64,000 nucleotides of DNA from Abelmoschus esculentus. Lineage: Eukaryota > Streptophyta > Magnoliopsida > Malvales > Malvaceae. The translations under genes and the position numbers were made by a program. The notes beneath the pieces were generated by a model. It had not been told where the DNA came from and did no database searches. It was given only the letters and a program-made list of their open reading frames with translations. The first letter of the stretch is position 1. Each line of letters starts with the position of its first letter. Location of the stretch: the NCBI GenBank assembly GCA_035048815.1, contig JAUCBN010000028.1:7743001-7807000 (forward strand), in the 5' to 3' direction. Below are positions 11,853-22,182 of the stretch, piece by piece.

Positions 11853-12495
11853 TAGACCCCTACCAGGAAATTCTTCAGAGGATGGAAGCCATGGACCTTC
11901 GCCAACAAAGATATATGGAATACCAAAGAGACTTCAACAACACCCTTACCAGATGATGATGCAGAACTTCCCCAACCAAGAAGCACAATTTCCAGAATTC
12001 ACTGCCAACATATTTGTAACGGCAACGCCTTACACAGAGACCACTCCAGCCCTATGGCCGAGACCATTTTTTACCTCTAGACCGCAACAGCAGTTCCACA
12101 CAGTTGGCCCATCTAGGGCAATAGACTCTGTCGTGGCATCATCCGCAAGCAGAAGACCCTTCAAGCGAAGGGGAGTCTTCAGCACTCCCCCAAGATCCCC
12201 AATACCAATGAGAAGTCTTTTGAGAGAAATCGATGAATATGTCTACCTCGGTTCATCCAATGCCAAGCCTAGCATCTAGCTTGTCGAGGCAGTTCTAGAG
12301 AACAAAGGCGGCGCAGAGATTATGGACACTGAAGATGAAGGAGGAGAAGAAATCAATGCCCCAATGAAAAGGGCAACACCTACGAGAGTTTAGCCACCGA
12401 GAAGAGCAAAGCCATCACCATCACCAAGGGTACAGCCATCAGTAACTAGACCAAGGAGACAAATTATGGAAGAGAGTTCTTCCGAATCATCATAA
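11853..12495 (+). pseudogene. Element B ORF2, C-terminal half, frameshifted
   Basis: It starts abruptly at DPYQEILQRMEAMDLRQQ, which matches mid-ORF2 in C (about 28430) and D (about 19440). The frame shifts near 11952, then continues with MMMQNFPNQEAQFPEF, YTETTPA, RRPFKRRGVFSTPP and a tail ending ESSSESS with stop 12493-12495. A stop also lies near 12280. The basic RRPFKRR stretch is conserved in C and D and could be a nuclear signal or RNA-binding patch (inference). Confidence 0.75.
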
Positions 12496-13388
12496 TACTT
12501 TCTTCTTGTTGCTCATATAAATTGATTTTTTATCTGTTTATATATTTTTACCTACTACCTGCCCCTAAATTAAGCATTGAGGATAGTGCTTGGTTTGAGA
12601 TTAGGGGTGTAGAGCTACTGCCGAGGCAATCTACTACCGCGGCCTTTCCATGAAAAGAAGTTTTTAGTGATTAAATTTTTTGTTTTATATCCACCACTGT
12701 ACTTAAAACTATTGTCATACTTTTGCACTGCTCTTCATCAATATTGTCTTAGTTTATTCTGAAAGGCAATAGAAATCTTTCTCCTTACCATAGTTAGGAT
12801 CAGTTTTGAAGGCTTAATTGTAGGATACTTAAGAAGAAAAACTTAGAAGCTTACTATAAGGTTGAACTTTAAAAACACTTTTGGGACTTGTTTGGCTATA
12901 GGAATTCTTTTAATAAACTTAGGTGATAAAGACTTATATTATGGAAAGGTGACTAGAGGTGTCTATAATCGACTCTATGAAAAACTCTTCTTCATGCTAG
13001 AGGTGCCCGAAATTGGCTCTAATATGCATAAAAAATAGCAAAAGAAATAAGGAGTTAATAAATAGAAAACACAATACTTGAGGTGCCCGAAATTGGCTCA
13101 AGGAAATGTTGTTATAAGAAGAGTACACTAAATCCAAGTCTATTTGTCTTGAACTTAGAGTTTATCTAAGAAGGCTTTTATTCAAACTTGTCCACAAAAA
13201 CGCACACACACTAGCCTTATAGTTTGTCTTGTAAGTACAACCTTAGGAAACCGAAAGGTTAAGTCTAAAGAATAGACATAGTTATGGTGGAAAGAATAGA
13301 TGGAAGCATAAGACCAAGAGAGAATAGAGTTTGACAAATTGATAGTTTGTATTGCTTGAGGACAAGCAATAGTTCGAGTTTGGGGGTG
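12496..13388 (+). other. Element B 3' noncoding region with two hairpins and short repeats
   Basis: This is about 0.9 kb without a gene. It has an internal hairpin after ORF2 (12572-12591, stem AAGCATT/AGTGCTT, loop GAGGAT) and a terminal hairpin (13351-13370, stem ATTGCTTG/CAAGCAAT, loop AGGA). The terminal purine tract GTTTGGGGGTG (13378-13388) touches the LTR. Two exact 20-bp copies of GAGGTGCCCGAAATTGGCTC (13000-13019 and 13080-13099) and a weaker copy near 12956 lie between the hairpins. Confidence 0.75.
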
Positions 13389-14710
13389 TGATAAGTGCTC
13401 AACTCACTATCACTTTCTACACTTTTCATGGGCACTTATTATCAAATCTACACCTACTTGAACCAATGCATGTGCTTAATATGATATATTTAGGGATTGT
13501 GTCATTCAAGATTATATTTGTAGAAAAGGCATACTTTACTACATTTTCATATCTGTACAGGAACATGCACTACCGAGGCAGCAGAATGAGGCCGAGGTAG
13601 GACCTGATGCCGAGGCAGTAGAGGAGAAAAAACAATATGGCTGGCAATTGAAGGAGAAAAATACGGAGAACGCTGCTAAACAAGAAGCCCAAGAATCGGA
13701 GCTGAACAACACAAGAAAAGCCCAAGGACAAGGCCACGCGGGACGAAACCTTCTAGAAGATCAAACTTAGAAATATTTACCCTATGTACATAACTTGTTC
13801 CCTACTCCAAGTTGTACTCTAAAATGGAAAGGTTTGCCTTAGGCCAAGCCTATATAAGGCATAGCCGTCGTAGGGGTTAGAGAGAGATTAGATTCGGCCA
13901 ATACACCTATATCGATAGAGCTTTCACCTTAGGGACAATTCTTCCCATCATGTTCTAAAATTCTCTTAGGGTTTGGTGAAGGTTGTTGAGTATTTGTGAG
14001 AGAAGATTGTATTTTGTTTCTTGTTCCTAATGCAATAAAATATCGAAGTTTGCTCATTCTTTGCCATTTCTTGTTCTTACATTCAAGCTCGAGAGAAAAG
14101 TTTGTAAGTAATCCATTTATCTAATATCAAGAGAGTTAGATTCACGAAATGGATAAGTACAGTGTTTCAATCGGGAAACACTAACTCGGCCTAGAGATAG
14201 GTTAAGAGTTTCAACGGCTAAGAGAAGTGTGGGATTGGTTGGTGATTATAATTGATTCATGCCGAAAGGTGTCGTCAAGGACTGATTATCAACAGTATTT
14301 CGACTTAGAGATAATCGAAATCATTAAAGGATACTTTGCCAAACTTTGGGAAATCTGCCCAAGAGCAAGGGATTACCGCGGCAAAAAACATTGTCGCTAC
14401 CGAGATAGTATCTGTAGTACTACTGAGATTGCATTGGATAAAAGTAGATCAATCAAATCCACTATCCAACACAACTGAATTCTACCCTCTCTCTCTCCCA
14501 TAGTTGATCTTACTTTATTTAGTTAGTTTATTTAGTTTAATCAATATCCAACTTATTTGTGTCTTTACTTTTATTTTACAAAAGCAAGAAGATCGAAAGA
14601 AGCATATTAAGTACACCAATCCCTAAGGAGATGATAAATCAATAAATACTTATCACTTATTACTTGACGTGTACATTTACACTCCAATTGCACATATTCA
14701 GGACGCATTA
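13389..14710 (+). repeat. Element B 3' LTR (1322 bp)
   Basis: It starts TGATAAGTGCTCAACTCAC and ends GGACGCATTA, one transition away from the CATCA ends of C's LTRs. A TATA-like core GCCTATATAAGGC lies at 13848-13860. It aligns along its length with C's 5' LTR. Short ORFs inside it are not credible genes. Confidence 0.9.
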
Positions 14711-14814
14711 GGTATCATCTGCTGCGGTAGTATTTTCAGCAATATTTGTTGATTCCTTTGCCTTAGATGTATCGTCAGTAGATTCTACAAAGACTATTAT
14801 TTCAGGAATCTTAC
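14711..14814 (-). pseudogene. Element A gag-protease linker fragment between B and C
   Basis: On the minus strand it stays open as KIPEIIVFVESTDDTS and then KAKESTNIAENTTAADD. It continues directly from A's gag part that resumes at 30980 once C is removed. This proves that 14711-14814 and 30980-33998 belong to one interrupted element. Confidence 0.8.
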
Positions 14815-16137
14815 TGATAAGTGCTCAACTCACTATCACTTTCTACTCTTTTAATGGGCATTAATCATCAATTCTACACCTACTTGGACCAATGTATAGA
14901 CTTAATGTGATATATTTAGGGATTATGCTATTAAAAATAATATTTACAAAAAATGCATACTTTACTGCATTTTTATGTCTGTACAGGACGAAGTATTGAC
15001 GCAGCAGCAAACTGAGACTGAGGCAGGACCTGATGCCGAGGTAGCAAAGGACAAGTAGCAATACGGCAGGCAAGCTGAGGAGAAAAACGAGGAGAACGTT
15101 GCTAGACAAGAAGCCCAAGAATCGGAGCTAGATAACACGAAGAATACCCAAAGACAAGGCCACGCGGGAAAACCTTCTAGAAGAAATAAACTTTGAAATA
15201 TTTGACCTATTTACATGACTTGTTCCCTACTCCATGTTGTATTCTACTTAGGAAAGGTTTGCCCTAGTCCAAGCCTATATAAGGCATAACCATCCAATGG
15301 AAGAGCATAGCTTAGAATATAGAATTAGATTCAGAACTTTTAGCTTTTCTTTTCTACTTTATGTTCTAATTTTGTTTAGGCTTAGGTGAAGGTTGTAAAG
15401 TATTAGTGTGAGGAAGTCAAACTTTGTTTCTTGTTTCTAATGCAATAAAATATCAAAGTTTGCTTATTCTTTGTCATTCCTTGTTCTTATATTCAAGTTC
15501 GAGAGAGAAGTTTGTAAGTCATCCATTTATCAAATATCAGGAGAGTTAGATTCACGAAAGGAATAAGTATGGTGTTTCTGCCATGGAACACTAACTTGGT
15601 CTAGGGGATAGGTTTAAAGTTTCAACGGCTAATAGAAGTGTGAGATTGGTTGGTGATTATAATTGATTCACGCCGGGAGGTATCATCAAGGATTGGTCAT
15701 CAATAGTATATCGATTTAGGGATAAGCGGAGTCATCTAAGGACACTTTGTCGAACTTTGTTAAAGTTTACCCAAGAGCAAGGGATTGTCACAGCAGACCA
15801 GTATCTTCACTGTTGAGGCAGTAATCTGCAGTTCTGCCGAGGCAGTGTTGTACAATTGCATTGAACAAGAACGAGTTGATCAAATCCACTATACAACACA
15901 ATTGGATCCCAACCACCTTCTTTATCTAATTTTCTATTTTTTATTTAGTTTTTATTATTTAGATTAATCACAACCCAATCACTTGTGTTTTTATTTTGTT
16001 TTCTTTACAAAGCAAAAAGATCAAAGGAAATATATTAAGTATACCAATCCCTGAGAAGACGATATTTGATACTCATCACTTTATTACTTGGCAACGTGTT
16101 AACTTACACTGAAATTGTGCATATCTAACACGCATCA
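14815..16137 (+). repeat. Element C 5' LTR (1323 bp)
   Basis: It starts TGATAAGTGCTC and ends ACACGCATCA, next to a tRNA-Asp type primer site. The core promoter GCCTATATAAGG lies at 15273-15284. The 12-bp palindrome CTGCCGAGGCAG lies at 15834-15845. Confidence 0.93.
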
Positions 16138-16143
16138 AGTTTT

Positions 16144-16164
16144 TGGCGTCGTTACCGGGGATTG
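16144..16164 (+). other. Element C primer binding site (tRNA-Asp type)
   Basis: TGGCGTCGTTACCGGGGATT differs at two places from the 3' end complement of plant tRNA-Asp used by Athila elements (TGGCGCCGTTGCCGGGGAT). Confidence 0.85.
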
Positions 16165-16234
16165 ACAACTAAATTTTATTTTCTTTATTTTATTTATTTT
16201 TAGTTATTTTATTTTACTTGGTTTTTTTTGGTGT

Positions 16235-16556
16235 ATGACCAGGGCTAACCTACAAATCCTTTGTACGCATTAGACACAGAAATCGAACATACCTATCAAG
16301 GGTTGAGGAGACAGATACAAGGAGCCATGACAGTAAATCAAGGAAATCAGAACTTACCTATCGATAATGGGGGCCTTCCATAACCACCACTACCGCGGAA
16401 GCTAACTGTCAGAGACTTCCTTGAGGAAGATTTGAATGGATTAAACCCTGAAGTGGTTACACCAGAAATAGAAGCAGCCCACTTTTAGCTAGAACGAGTC
16501 ATGTTCAATATTCTAAACACTATTGGACAATTTGGTGGGTCAATGATAGAAGATGC
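16235..16556 (+). pseudogene. Element C gag, 5' part, cut by element D
   Basis: ATG at 16235 opens MTRAN, as in G. A one-base loss soon after shifts the frame. The gag core then reads LTVRDFLEEDLNGLNPEVVTP and ends at the D insertion point (target GATGC, 16552-16556). The frame has stops, including TAG near 16487. At the codon where D and G have TAG before LTVRD, this copy has AAG (Lys). Confidence 0.85.
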
Positions 16557-17883
16557 TAATGCGTGTAATAATAGCGCAACTATGCAGCGTACACGTCGCA
16601 AGTAACAAATTGATAAGTATATCGTGTATCGTCTCCACAGGGATTGGTATACTTAATATGTCTCCCTTTGTTCTCTTACTCCTGAAAGATAAAGTGAAAA
16701 CACAGATAAGTGAATTTGTTTAACTAACTAAATAATTAAATAAAAAAACATAAAATAAAGGATTGAGAATGATATAGAGAAAGTGGGTAGGATCCAGCTA
16801 TGCCAATTAGTGGATTCGATTGATCTTTTTCTTGTCCAATGCAATTACACAATACTGTTTTGGCAGTACTGCAGATACAACCTCGGCAACGTTAGTGTTC
16901 TCTGCCGCGACAATCTCTGGATCTTGGGCAGATGCATCAAAGTTCAATAAAGTGTCCGTAGTTGACTCCGCTTATCTCTAAGTCAGAGCGTTATTGATGA
17001 CTGGTCCTGGACGATACCTCTCGGCGTAAATCAACGATAACCACCAACCAATCCAACACTTCTTTTAGCTTCTAAAACTCTTAACCTATCTCTAGGCCGA
17101 GTTAGTGTCGTCAACATCTTACTTATCCCTTTCGTGAAACTAACTCTCTCAATGCTAGATAAATAGATTACTTACAAACTTCTCTTTCAAGCTTGAATGC
17201 AAGAACAAGGAATGGCAATAGGATAAGCAAACTTTGATATTATTATTACATTAGAACAAAGAAATAAGAAACAATCTCCTCTCACTAATATCTACAACCT
17301 TCACCTATCCCTAAGAGATTTAGAACATAATGTCGATAGGTACAAATCTTAGGGGAAGGGTTTCTCTAAAATCGACTCTCTTAACAATGTGGACGGCTAG
17401 GCTATATATAGTCTTAACTTAGGGCAAACCTTTCCTAAATAGATTCTAACTTGGAGTAAGGAGCAAGTATTCTGATATTTCCAAGTTTGTAACCTTCTAG
17501 AAAGCTTTTTCCGTTCGGTCTTTGTCGTGGGCTTTTAGTGCGCTAGCCTGGTCCAATTGATGCGATGCATCTTCCAGAATATTCTCTATATTTTTATCTT
17601 TCATTCGCCTACAATGTTGATGTTGACACTCTGGATGCTGTCGCGACCTCATCTCTGCCTCGGCCTCAATACTGCTTTACCGCTGCTTCGGCCTTGGATA
17701 TTCCTGCATGTACAGAATATATAATAATATTTGCATTCTCTATAAATTTTGACTTTGTAAGTAGTGATAACGGAATATCCAATATTGTGCAAAGAGTCCA
17801 TATTTCATCTCAAGTTGGTGTATAATAGATGCATAAAGTACCATGAGAAGGGTAGTAAATAACTTCCTTTTAGGCGCTCATCA
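16557..17883 (-). repeat. Element D 3' LTR (1327 bp)
   Basis: On the plus strand it begins TAATGCGTGTAATAATAG (the other copy has TGATGCG) and ends GGCGCTCATCA. On the minus strand it starts TGATGAGCGCC. The TATA-like core lies at 17399-17413. The first 100 bases differ from the 5' LTR at roughly nine positions by eye, mostly transitions. Confidence 0.93.
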
Positions 17884-18780
17884 AATACCCCCAAACTCGA
17901 ACTATTGCTTGTCCTCAAGCAATGTAAGACATCAAATTGCCGAACCTTACTCCCCTTTGGTCTTACTTTTCCATCTATTCTCCCCATCATGGTCATGTTT
18001 ATCTCTCTGTTTTAGCTACCAGTTTACCCAAGGACTTTTACTAAGAAACAAGCTATAAGGCTAGGTGAGTGTGTGCATTTTATGGAAAAGGTTGATTCAA
18101 GGCTTTCTTAGATAAACTCTAAGTTCAAGACAAGTAGAATTTGGATTAAAGCTATCTACTTAAAACAATAAGTCTTGAGCCAGTTTCGGGAACCTCAAGA
18201 TATGTGTTTTCTATTTTTTCTCTTTCTTATTATCTTTTTTTTAACCACCTATTTAGCATACTAGAGCAAATTTTGGGCACCTTTAGCATGAAGGAGAGCA
18301 AAACTAGAGCCGGTGATAGGCACCTCTAGTTGTTTTTCCAAAAGGTTCCAAGTCCTTATCACCTAAGTTTATTAAAAGAACTCCTAAATCAAACAAGTCC
18401 AAAAAGTGTTTATTTGTTTTCTAACCCTAAAGCAAGCTTCTAAGTTTTATTCCATGAGTATCCTATAGTTATCCCTTCAAAACAGAACTTGAGCATGGTA
18501 AGGAGAAAGATTTCTATAGCCTTAAAGGAGTAAACTAAAGCAAAGTTGATATAGAGTAGTGCAAGATTAAAAACAATAATTCAAGAAAGAGAATATTGCA
18601 AAAAATTTCAAAAAAATACTCCCTTTTTTCATGGTAATATCACGGTAGTGGATTGTCTCGGCAGTGCTTCTGCACCTACAATACCCCCAAACTCAAACTA
18701 AGCATTGTCCTCAATGCTCAATACATGCGGCAAACAACAATTTCAATACGGAAATAGACAAAACCATTAAAAGAAATCAT
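17884..18780 (-). other. Element D 3' noncoding region with terminal and internal hairpin-purine modules
   Basis: The terminal purine tract (17884-17896, GTTTGGGGGTATT on the minus strand) touches the LTR. It is preceded by hairpin 17903-17922 (stem ATTGCTTG/CAAGCAAT, loop AGGA). About 0.8 kb upstream on the minus strand an internal copy lies just after ORF2: hairpin 18701-18718 (stem AGCATTG/CAATGCT, loop AGGA) and purine run 18682-18691. Three degenerate copies of the GAGGTGCCCGAAATTGGCTC-type repeat lie near 18177, 18264 and 18307. No ORF of note. Confidence 0.75.
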
Positions 18781-20313
18781 TTATAACGAATCCGAGGAGC
18801 TACTTGTATGGAGCATTCTCCTAGGCCATGCCGCTGACGCCTTTAGTCTAGATCCTTGTGCTGGTGATTGTTGTTGTTTGGCTTGCCGATGTGGCTGAAC
18901 TCGACTAGGCGGTGTGCGTTGCGGTGGTGCAGTAACTTCATCTCCTTCTTCCATATCGTCAATATTTTTTGTGTGCATGATTTCTGTCCCGCCCCCTACC
19001 GTAGCAGTGGGTATTGCTGGTTCATGTGATGAACTGTGGTATTCGTCAATCTCGCGAGACAGAGTGTCTCTGTTGAGACTGGGCATAGGGATTGGATTCC
19101 GTTGGGGAGAGTTAAAAACAGCTCGCCTCTTGGACAGCCTTTGGCTAGTAGAGGATACTCCAGCAGACCTGGCCGGCCTGGAAGGTCTGACAGCATAAAA
19201 ATCTTGAGGCGGCCGTGGTTGGAAAAATGGTTGTGGCCCTGGGGCAGGTGTTGTCTCGGTATAAGGTGCGGCAGTGACAAAGATATTAGTTGGGAATTCT
19301 AGGAATTGCGCCCTTTGATTTGGGAAGCTTGTCATCATCATGTAGGCGAGAGATGTGTTGAAGTCGCGCTGGTACTCCATGTAGCGTTGCTGGCGAAGGT
19401 CCATGGCTGCTATCCTCTGCAGAATTTCTTGGTAAGGGTCTGCTGCGGCAGGGCCCTGGGCAGATGTGGGTACTTCTACCGAGTACTGCCCTCCGGCAGT
19501 AAAGTCTGCAGTGAACTGTTGCGGTGTTGCTTGGACGGGATTTGCCTGAGTTATCTGTATGACTCGGCGACAAAAATCTTTAGACCATCTCGGCCGATTC
19601 GGTGTGTACTCGTCTATAGCCTCGACTGGTACACCTACAGCAATACACAAGGTAGAGATTAAAGAAGGGAAACATAAAGGGCCTTTGTCTTTCTTACCGC
19701 AATCATAAATTTCTTAGAGAATAATTTCTCCAACGTTGATGGTCCTCTTGTTGATTATGGACTAGATGAGCACCAAATGTCTCCTGTCGACTGTGTTGTT
19801 ATGCGATGTAGGCATTAGACGTCTTTTGACAAAGGTGCACCACATCTTAGCCTCGGGTTTGAGGCTCAATCTTGTTACGGATCTTCTATGGTTATCGGTC
19901 TCCCAAGGGGTATCATCGTAACAAAGATCCTCTTTAATTAGCTCGAAGTCGACATCGGTGACTTCCTCTTCAAAATCACTATGTGCATTGGGCAACAGAG
20001 TGAGGCCATAGCGTTGGTTGATTGCTTCGGCATTAAGGGCGACTGGCTTCCCTCGGCAATGGACATATAAATTTCCTTCGCTCGGCATGTGGGCATAAAA
20101 CTCTTGGACGATCGTGGCATTCGTTGGGGGAGGTTGGAGACAGAAGATTTCCCAATCTTGGTATTTGATTTTGTCGAACAAGAACTGTTCGATGTCATAA
20201 TTATCTCCATCCAAGTGCTGAAATCCTTGCTCCTCCCATAGCTGCCGAGCAACAAAAGAATGGTTGAATCGCTCTTCAATGGCGACAGGGTAAAAGCGGT
20301 TGTAAGCGGCCAT
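18781..20313 (-). pseudogene. Element D ORF2, putative plant transposon protein (Transposase_32-like), nearly open
   Basis: This 511-codon frame starts at ATG 20313 (MAAYNRFYPVAIEERF) and stays in one frame to the stop at 18781. Only two in-frame stops break it (about 19760 and 19725), both between the N-terminal domain and the tail. The N-terminal part has WEEQGFQH, VQEFYAHMP, a VHCRGKPVALN block, LCYDDTPWE, RRSVTRLSLKPEAKMW, HLVLI, SIINKRTINVGEI and FPSLISTLC. The middle is Gln/Pro-rich with ITQANPVQ and DPYQEILQRIAAMDLRQQRYMEY. The tail has SKRRAVFNSP and an acidic patch. No DDE pattern, membrane segment or signal peptide is seen. Function is unknown. Retention in at least four elements argues against a random passenger. 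Confidence 0.82.
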
Positions 20314-20857
20314 GATTATAGTTATTGATTGCCTTGAGCGAAGTCTGGAGTACTTGAGAAGATTACTGAAAATTTCAAGAAGTAGATGAGAGCTAAAGTA
20401 ATTGAGAGCAAGATTGTGAAAGAAAGAAGATTAGCAAGAATGCAATAGTGGGTAATTCTAAGCAAGGGAGCTGTTTATATAGGCTGTAAAAAAATATGAC
20501 TGTTAAAAATTAGTCGTTAGGTATTTACTGCCTTGTTGAATAGTTACTGTCACGACGGATTTCTTGGCAAAGAGTCGTTGCACTGTTTCTACCCGTTAGA
20601 ATTTCTGCGACTCTGACACAGTGCATTGCCGCGGCAGTAGACTTCCTGCTGTGAAATATTTTTTCTACATTCGTTGCTTTATTTATCCTAAAAACTTAAA
20701 AACATAAAATACTGAAAAATAAAATATAACAACATATAAAACTAGTCCTAATATAATAAATAAAATGGAAGGGAATAGATTATGTTACTTGTGGAGTGCA
20801 TGTGAATGCATCTCCCAATTTGATTATCTCTTTCCGGCTCATATCTTCCTTCACGTG
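20314..20857 (-). promoter_or_regulatory. Element D spacer with TATA-like box before ORF2
   Basis: On the minus strand GCCTATATAAACAG (TATA at about 20474-20483) lies about 165 nt before the ORF2 ATG, followed by a CT-rich leader. C has GCCTATATAAGC at the same distance. The rest of the spacer is AT-rich, with a trace of coding similarity to the C-terminal end of C's gag-PR frame near 20800 (GDAFTCTP). Confidence 0.6.
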
Positions 20858-22182
20858 TTAGTCAGTCTCTTCAGTGCATTCGATTTCTCCTTTGGGCTTT
20901 ATTCGCTTACCGAATAGTCTACCGAGCGTGCTGCCTAAGCAGGATGTTTTAGTACCATGGTCTGGTGTATGGAGAGCCTTACATTCTGCTGGACCGTCTG
21001 AATTTGTTAGATTGTGGAAGGCGTTCAACTTGACTTGTTGATCGTTTATCCGTATCGTGAGCTCGCCATTTTCCACATCGATGATGATGCGTCCAGTAGA
21101 AAGGAAAGGTCGACCCAAGATGATCGGTGCATTATTATCGGCCTCACAATCAAGGATGAAAAAGTCGGCAGGAAATATAAACTTGTCGACCTTAACCAGA
21201 ATATCCTTAATTTTGCCTTCAGGATGCACATAAGACCGATCCGCAAGTTGGAGCAGCACTGTTGTTGGTTTTGCCCGCCCTATTCCAAGTTTTTGAAAAA
21301 TTGATTTAGGCATTAGATTGATGCTTGCTCCCAAGTCGCATAGGATCTTTCCTTCATAACCATCCCCAATCGCATAGGGGATTGTAAAGCTCCGGGATCC
21401 TTTAGCTTAGGCGGCATGCGATTATGTAGCATGGCTATGCAACCTTCAATGGCTGCCACCATTTCAAATTCCCCTAGCCTTCGTCGTTTGGATACTATGT
21501 CTTTTAAGAACTTGGCATAGTTGGGCATTTTTTCAATAGCCTCAACTAATGGCAAGTTGATATGGACTTGCTTAAAGATGTCTAGGTATTTCCGAAATTA
21601 GTGATTCTGTTTGTTCTTTTTTAACCTCTGCGGGAAAGGAGGTGGTGGTCTTATGTCCTTCAGATTTCCTTGGATATTAAGTTTAATACCTAGGGTGAAC
21701 TTATCTGCAGCTGCCTCAGTAGGATTTTCAGGTACTACTGGTTCTGCTTCCGTGGCAATGCTTTCGAAAGGGTCCTGCTCAGCTTCTGAGTCCTCGTGAT
21801 GTTGCTTTTCTAGTTGGACTCTATCGGTTAAGGTCCCTTCTTTATCTTTTAATTGTAGGTCACTTCTTTTCGTAATTACCTTGCATTGCTCGTGGCCTAA
21901 TACCTTAGCAACCTCAGTATTGCTAGGTAAATCCCCTGGTGGTCGAGTGTTTTTTCGTTGGGCAAATTGACCAACTTGGGTTTCTAAAGACTTGATTGTA
22001 GCCTCCTGGTTCTACAGTCTCATCTTAGTTCGATTCATGAAGTCATCAGTACGCTTCATGAAGCGGCTATTCTCGGCTATGTATGAATCGGTCTTTGACA
22101 TGAAGGCCGTGAGAGAATCTGCCAGTGCGTTCAGAGACTGCTGTTGTTGTACCTGTAGCTGTGGCATAGACTGTTGTGCGTG
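20858..22182 (-). pseudogene. Element D gag linker and aspartic protease, frameshifted
   Basis: The linker reads QVGQFAQRKNTRPPGDLPSN and KVLGHEQCKVITKRS, then PPPPFPQRLKK and PNYAKFLKDIVSKRRRLGEF. One base is missing near 21391. The protease then reads CDLGASINLMPKSIFQKLGI, LQLADRSYVHPEGKI, DKFIFPADFFILDCEAD and ILGRPFLSTG, with DLGAS as the active-site motif. The end is GRLFGKRIKPKGEIECTEETD, stop at 20858. C has a similar short extension after its protease, whereas G runs on into RT. Confidence 0.87.

Larger units (their letters stand above)
11851..14710 (+). mobile_element. Element B: 5'-truncated non-autonomous Athila-type element
   Basis: Only the second half of ORF2, the 3' noncoding region and one 1322-bp LTR remain. 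The left edge joins A's protease region directly near 11850 and has no LTR, so the 5' LTR, gag, protease and the ORF2 N-terminus are missing. Because the left LTR is absent, no target duplication can be tested. The LTR belongs to the same TGATAAGTGCTC subfamily as C and G. Confidence 0.8.

Noticed and set aside
11800..11950. N-terminal part of the plus-strand frame opening at 11800
   Set aside because: This part crosses the A/B junction and then reads ORF2 in the wrong frame. The real B homology starts near 11853 in another frame.
13389..16137. LTRs at 13389 and 14815 as the pair of one very short element
   Set aside because: The 104 bp between them is minus-strand gag-linker coding sequence of A, and C's TSD pairs 14815 with 30974, so they belong to different elements.
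16144..16164. tRNA gene fragments at primer sites
   Set aside because: Only 12-20 bases match the tRNA 3' end complement and they sit at LTR borders, so they are primer sites, not tRNA genes.
18781..20313. ORF2 as a DDE transposase or an envelope protein
   Set aside because: No spaced D-D-E pattern, zinc finger, signal peptide or transmembrane segment is visible. The name 'putative plant transposon protein' is only a family label.
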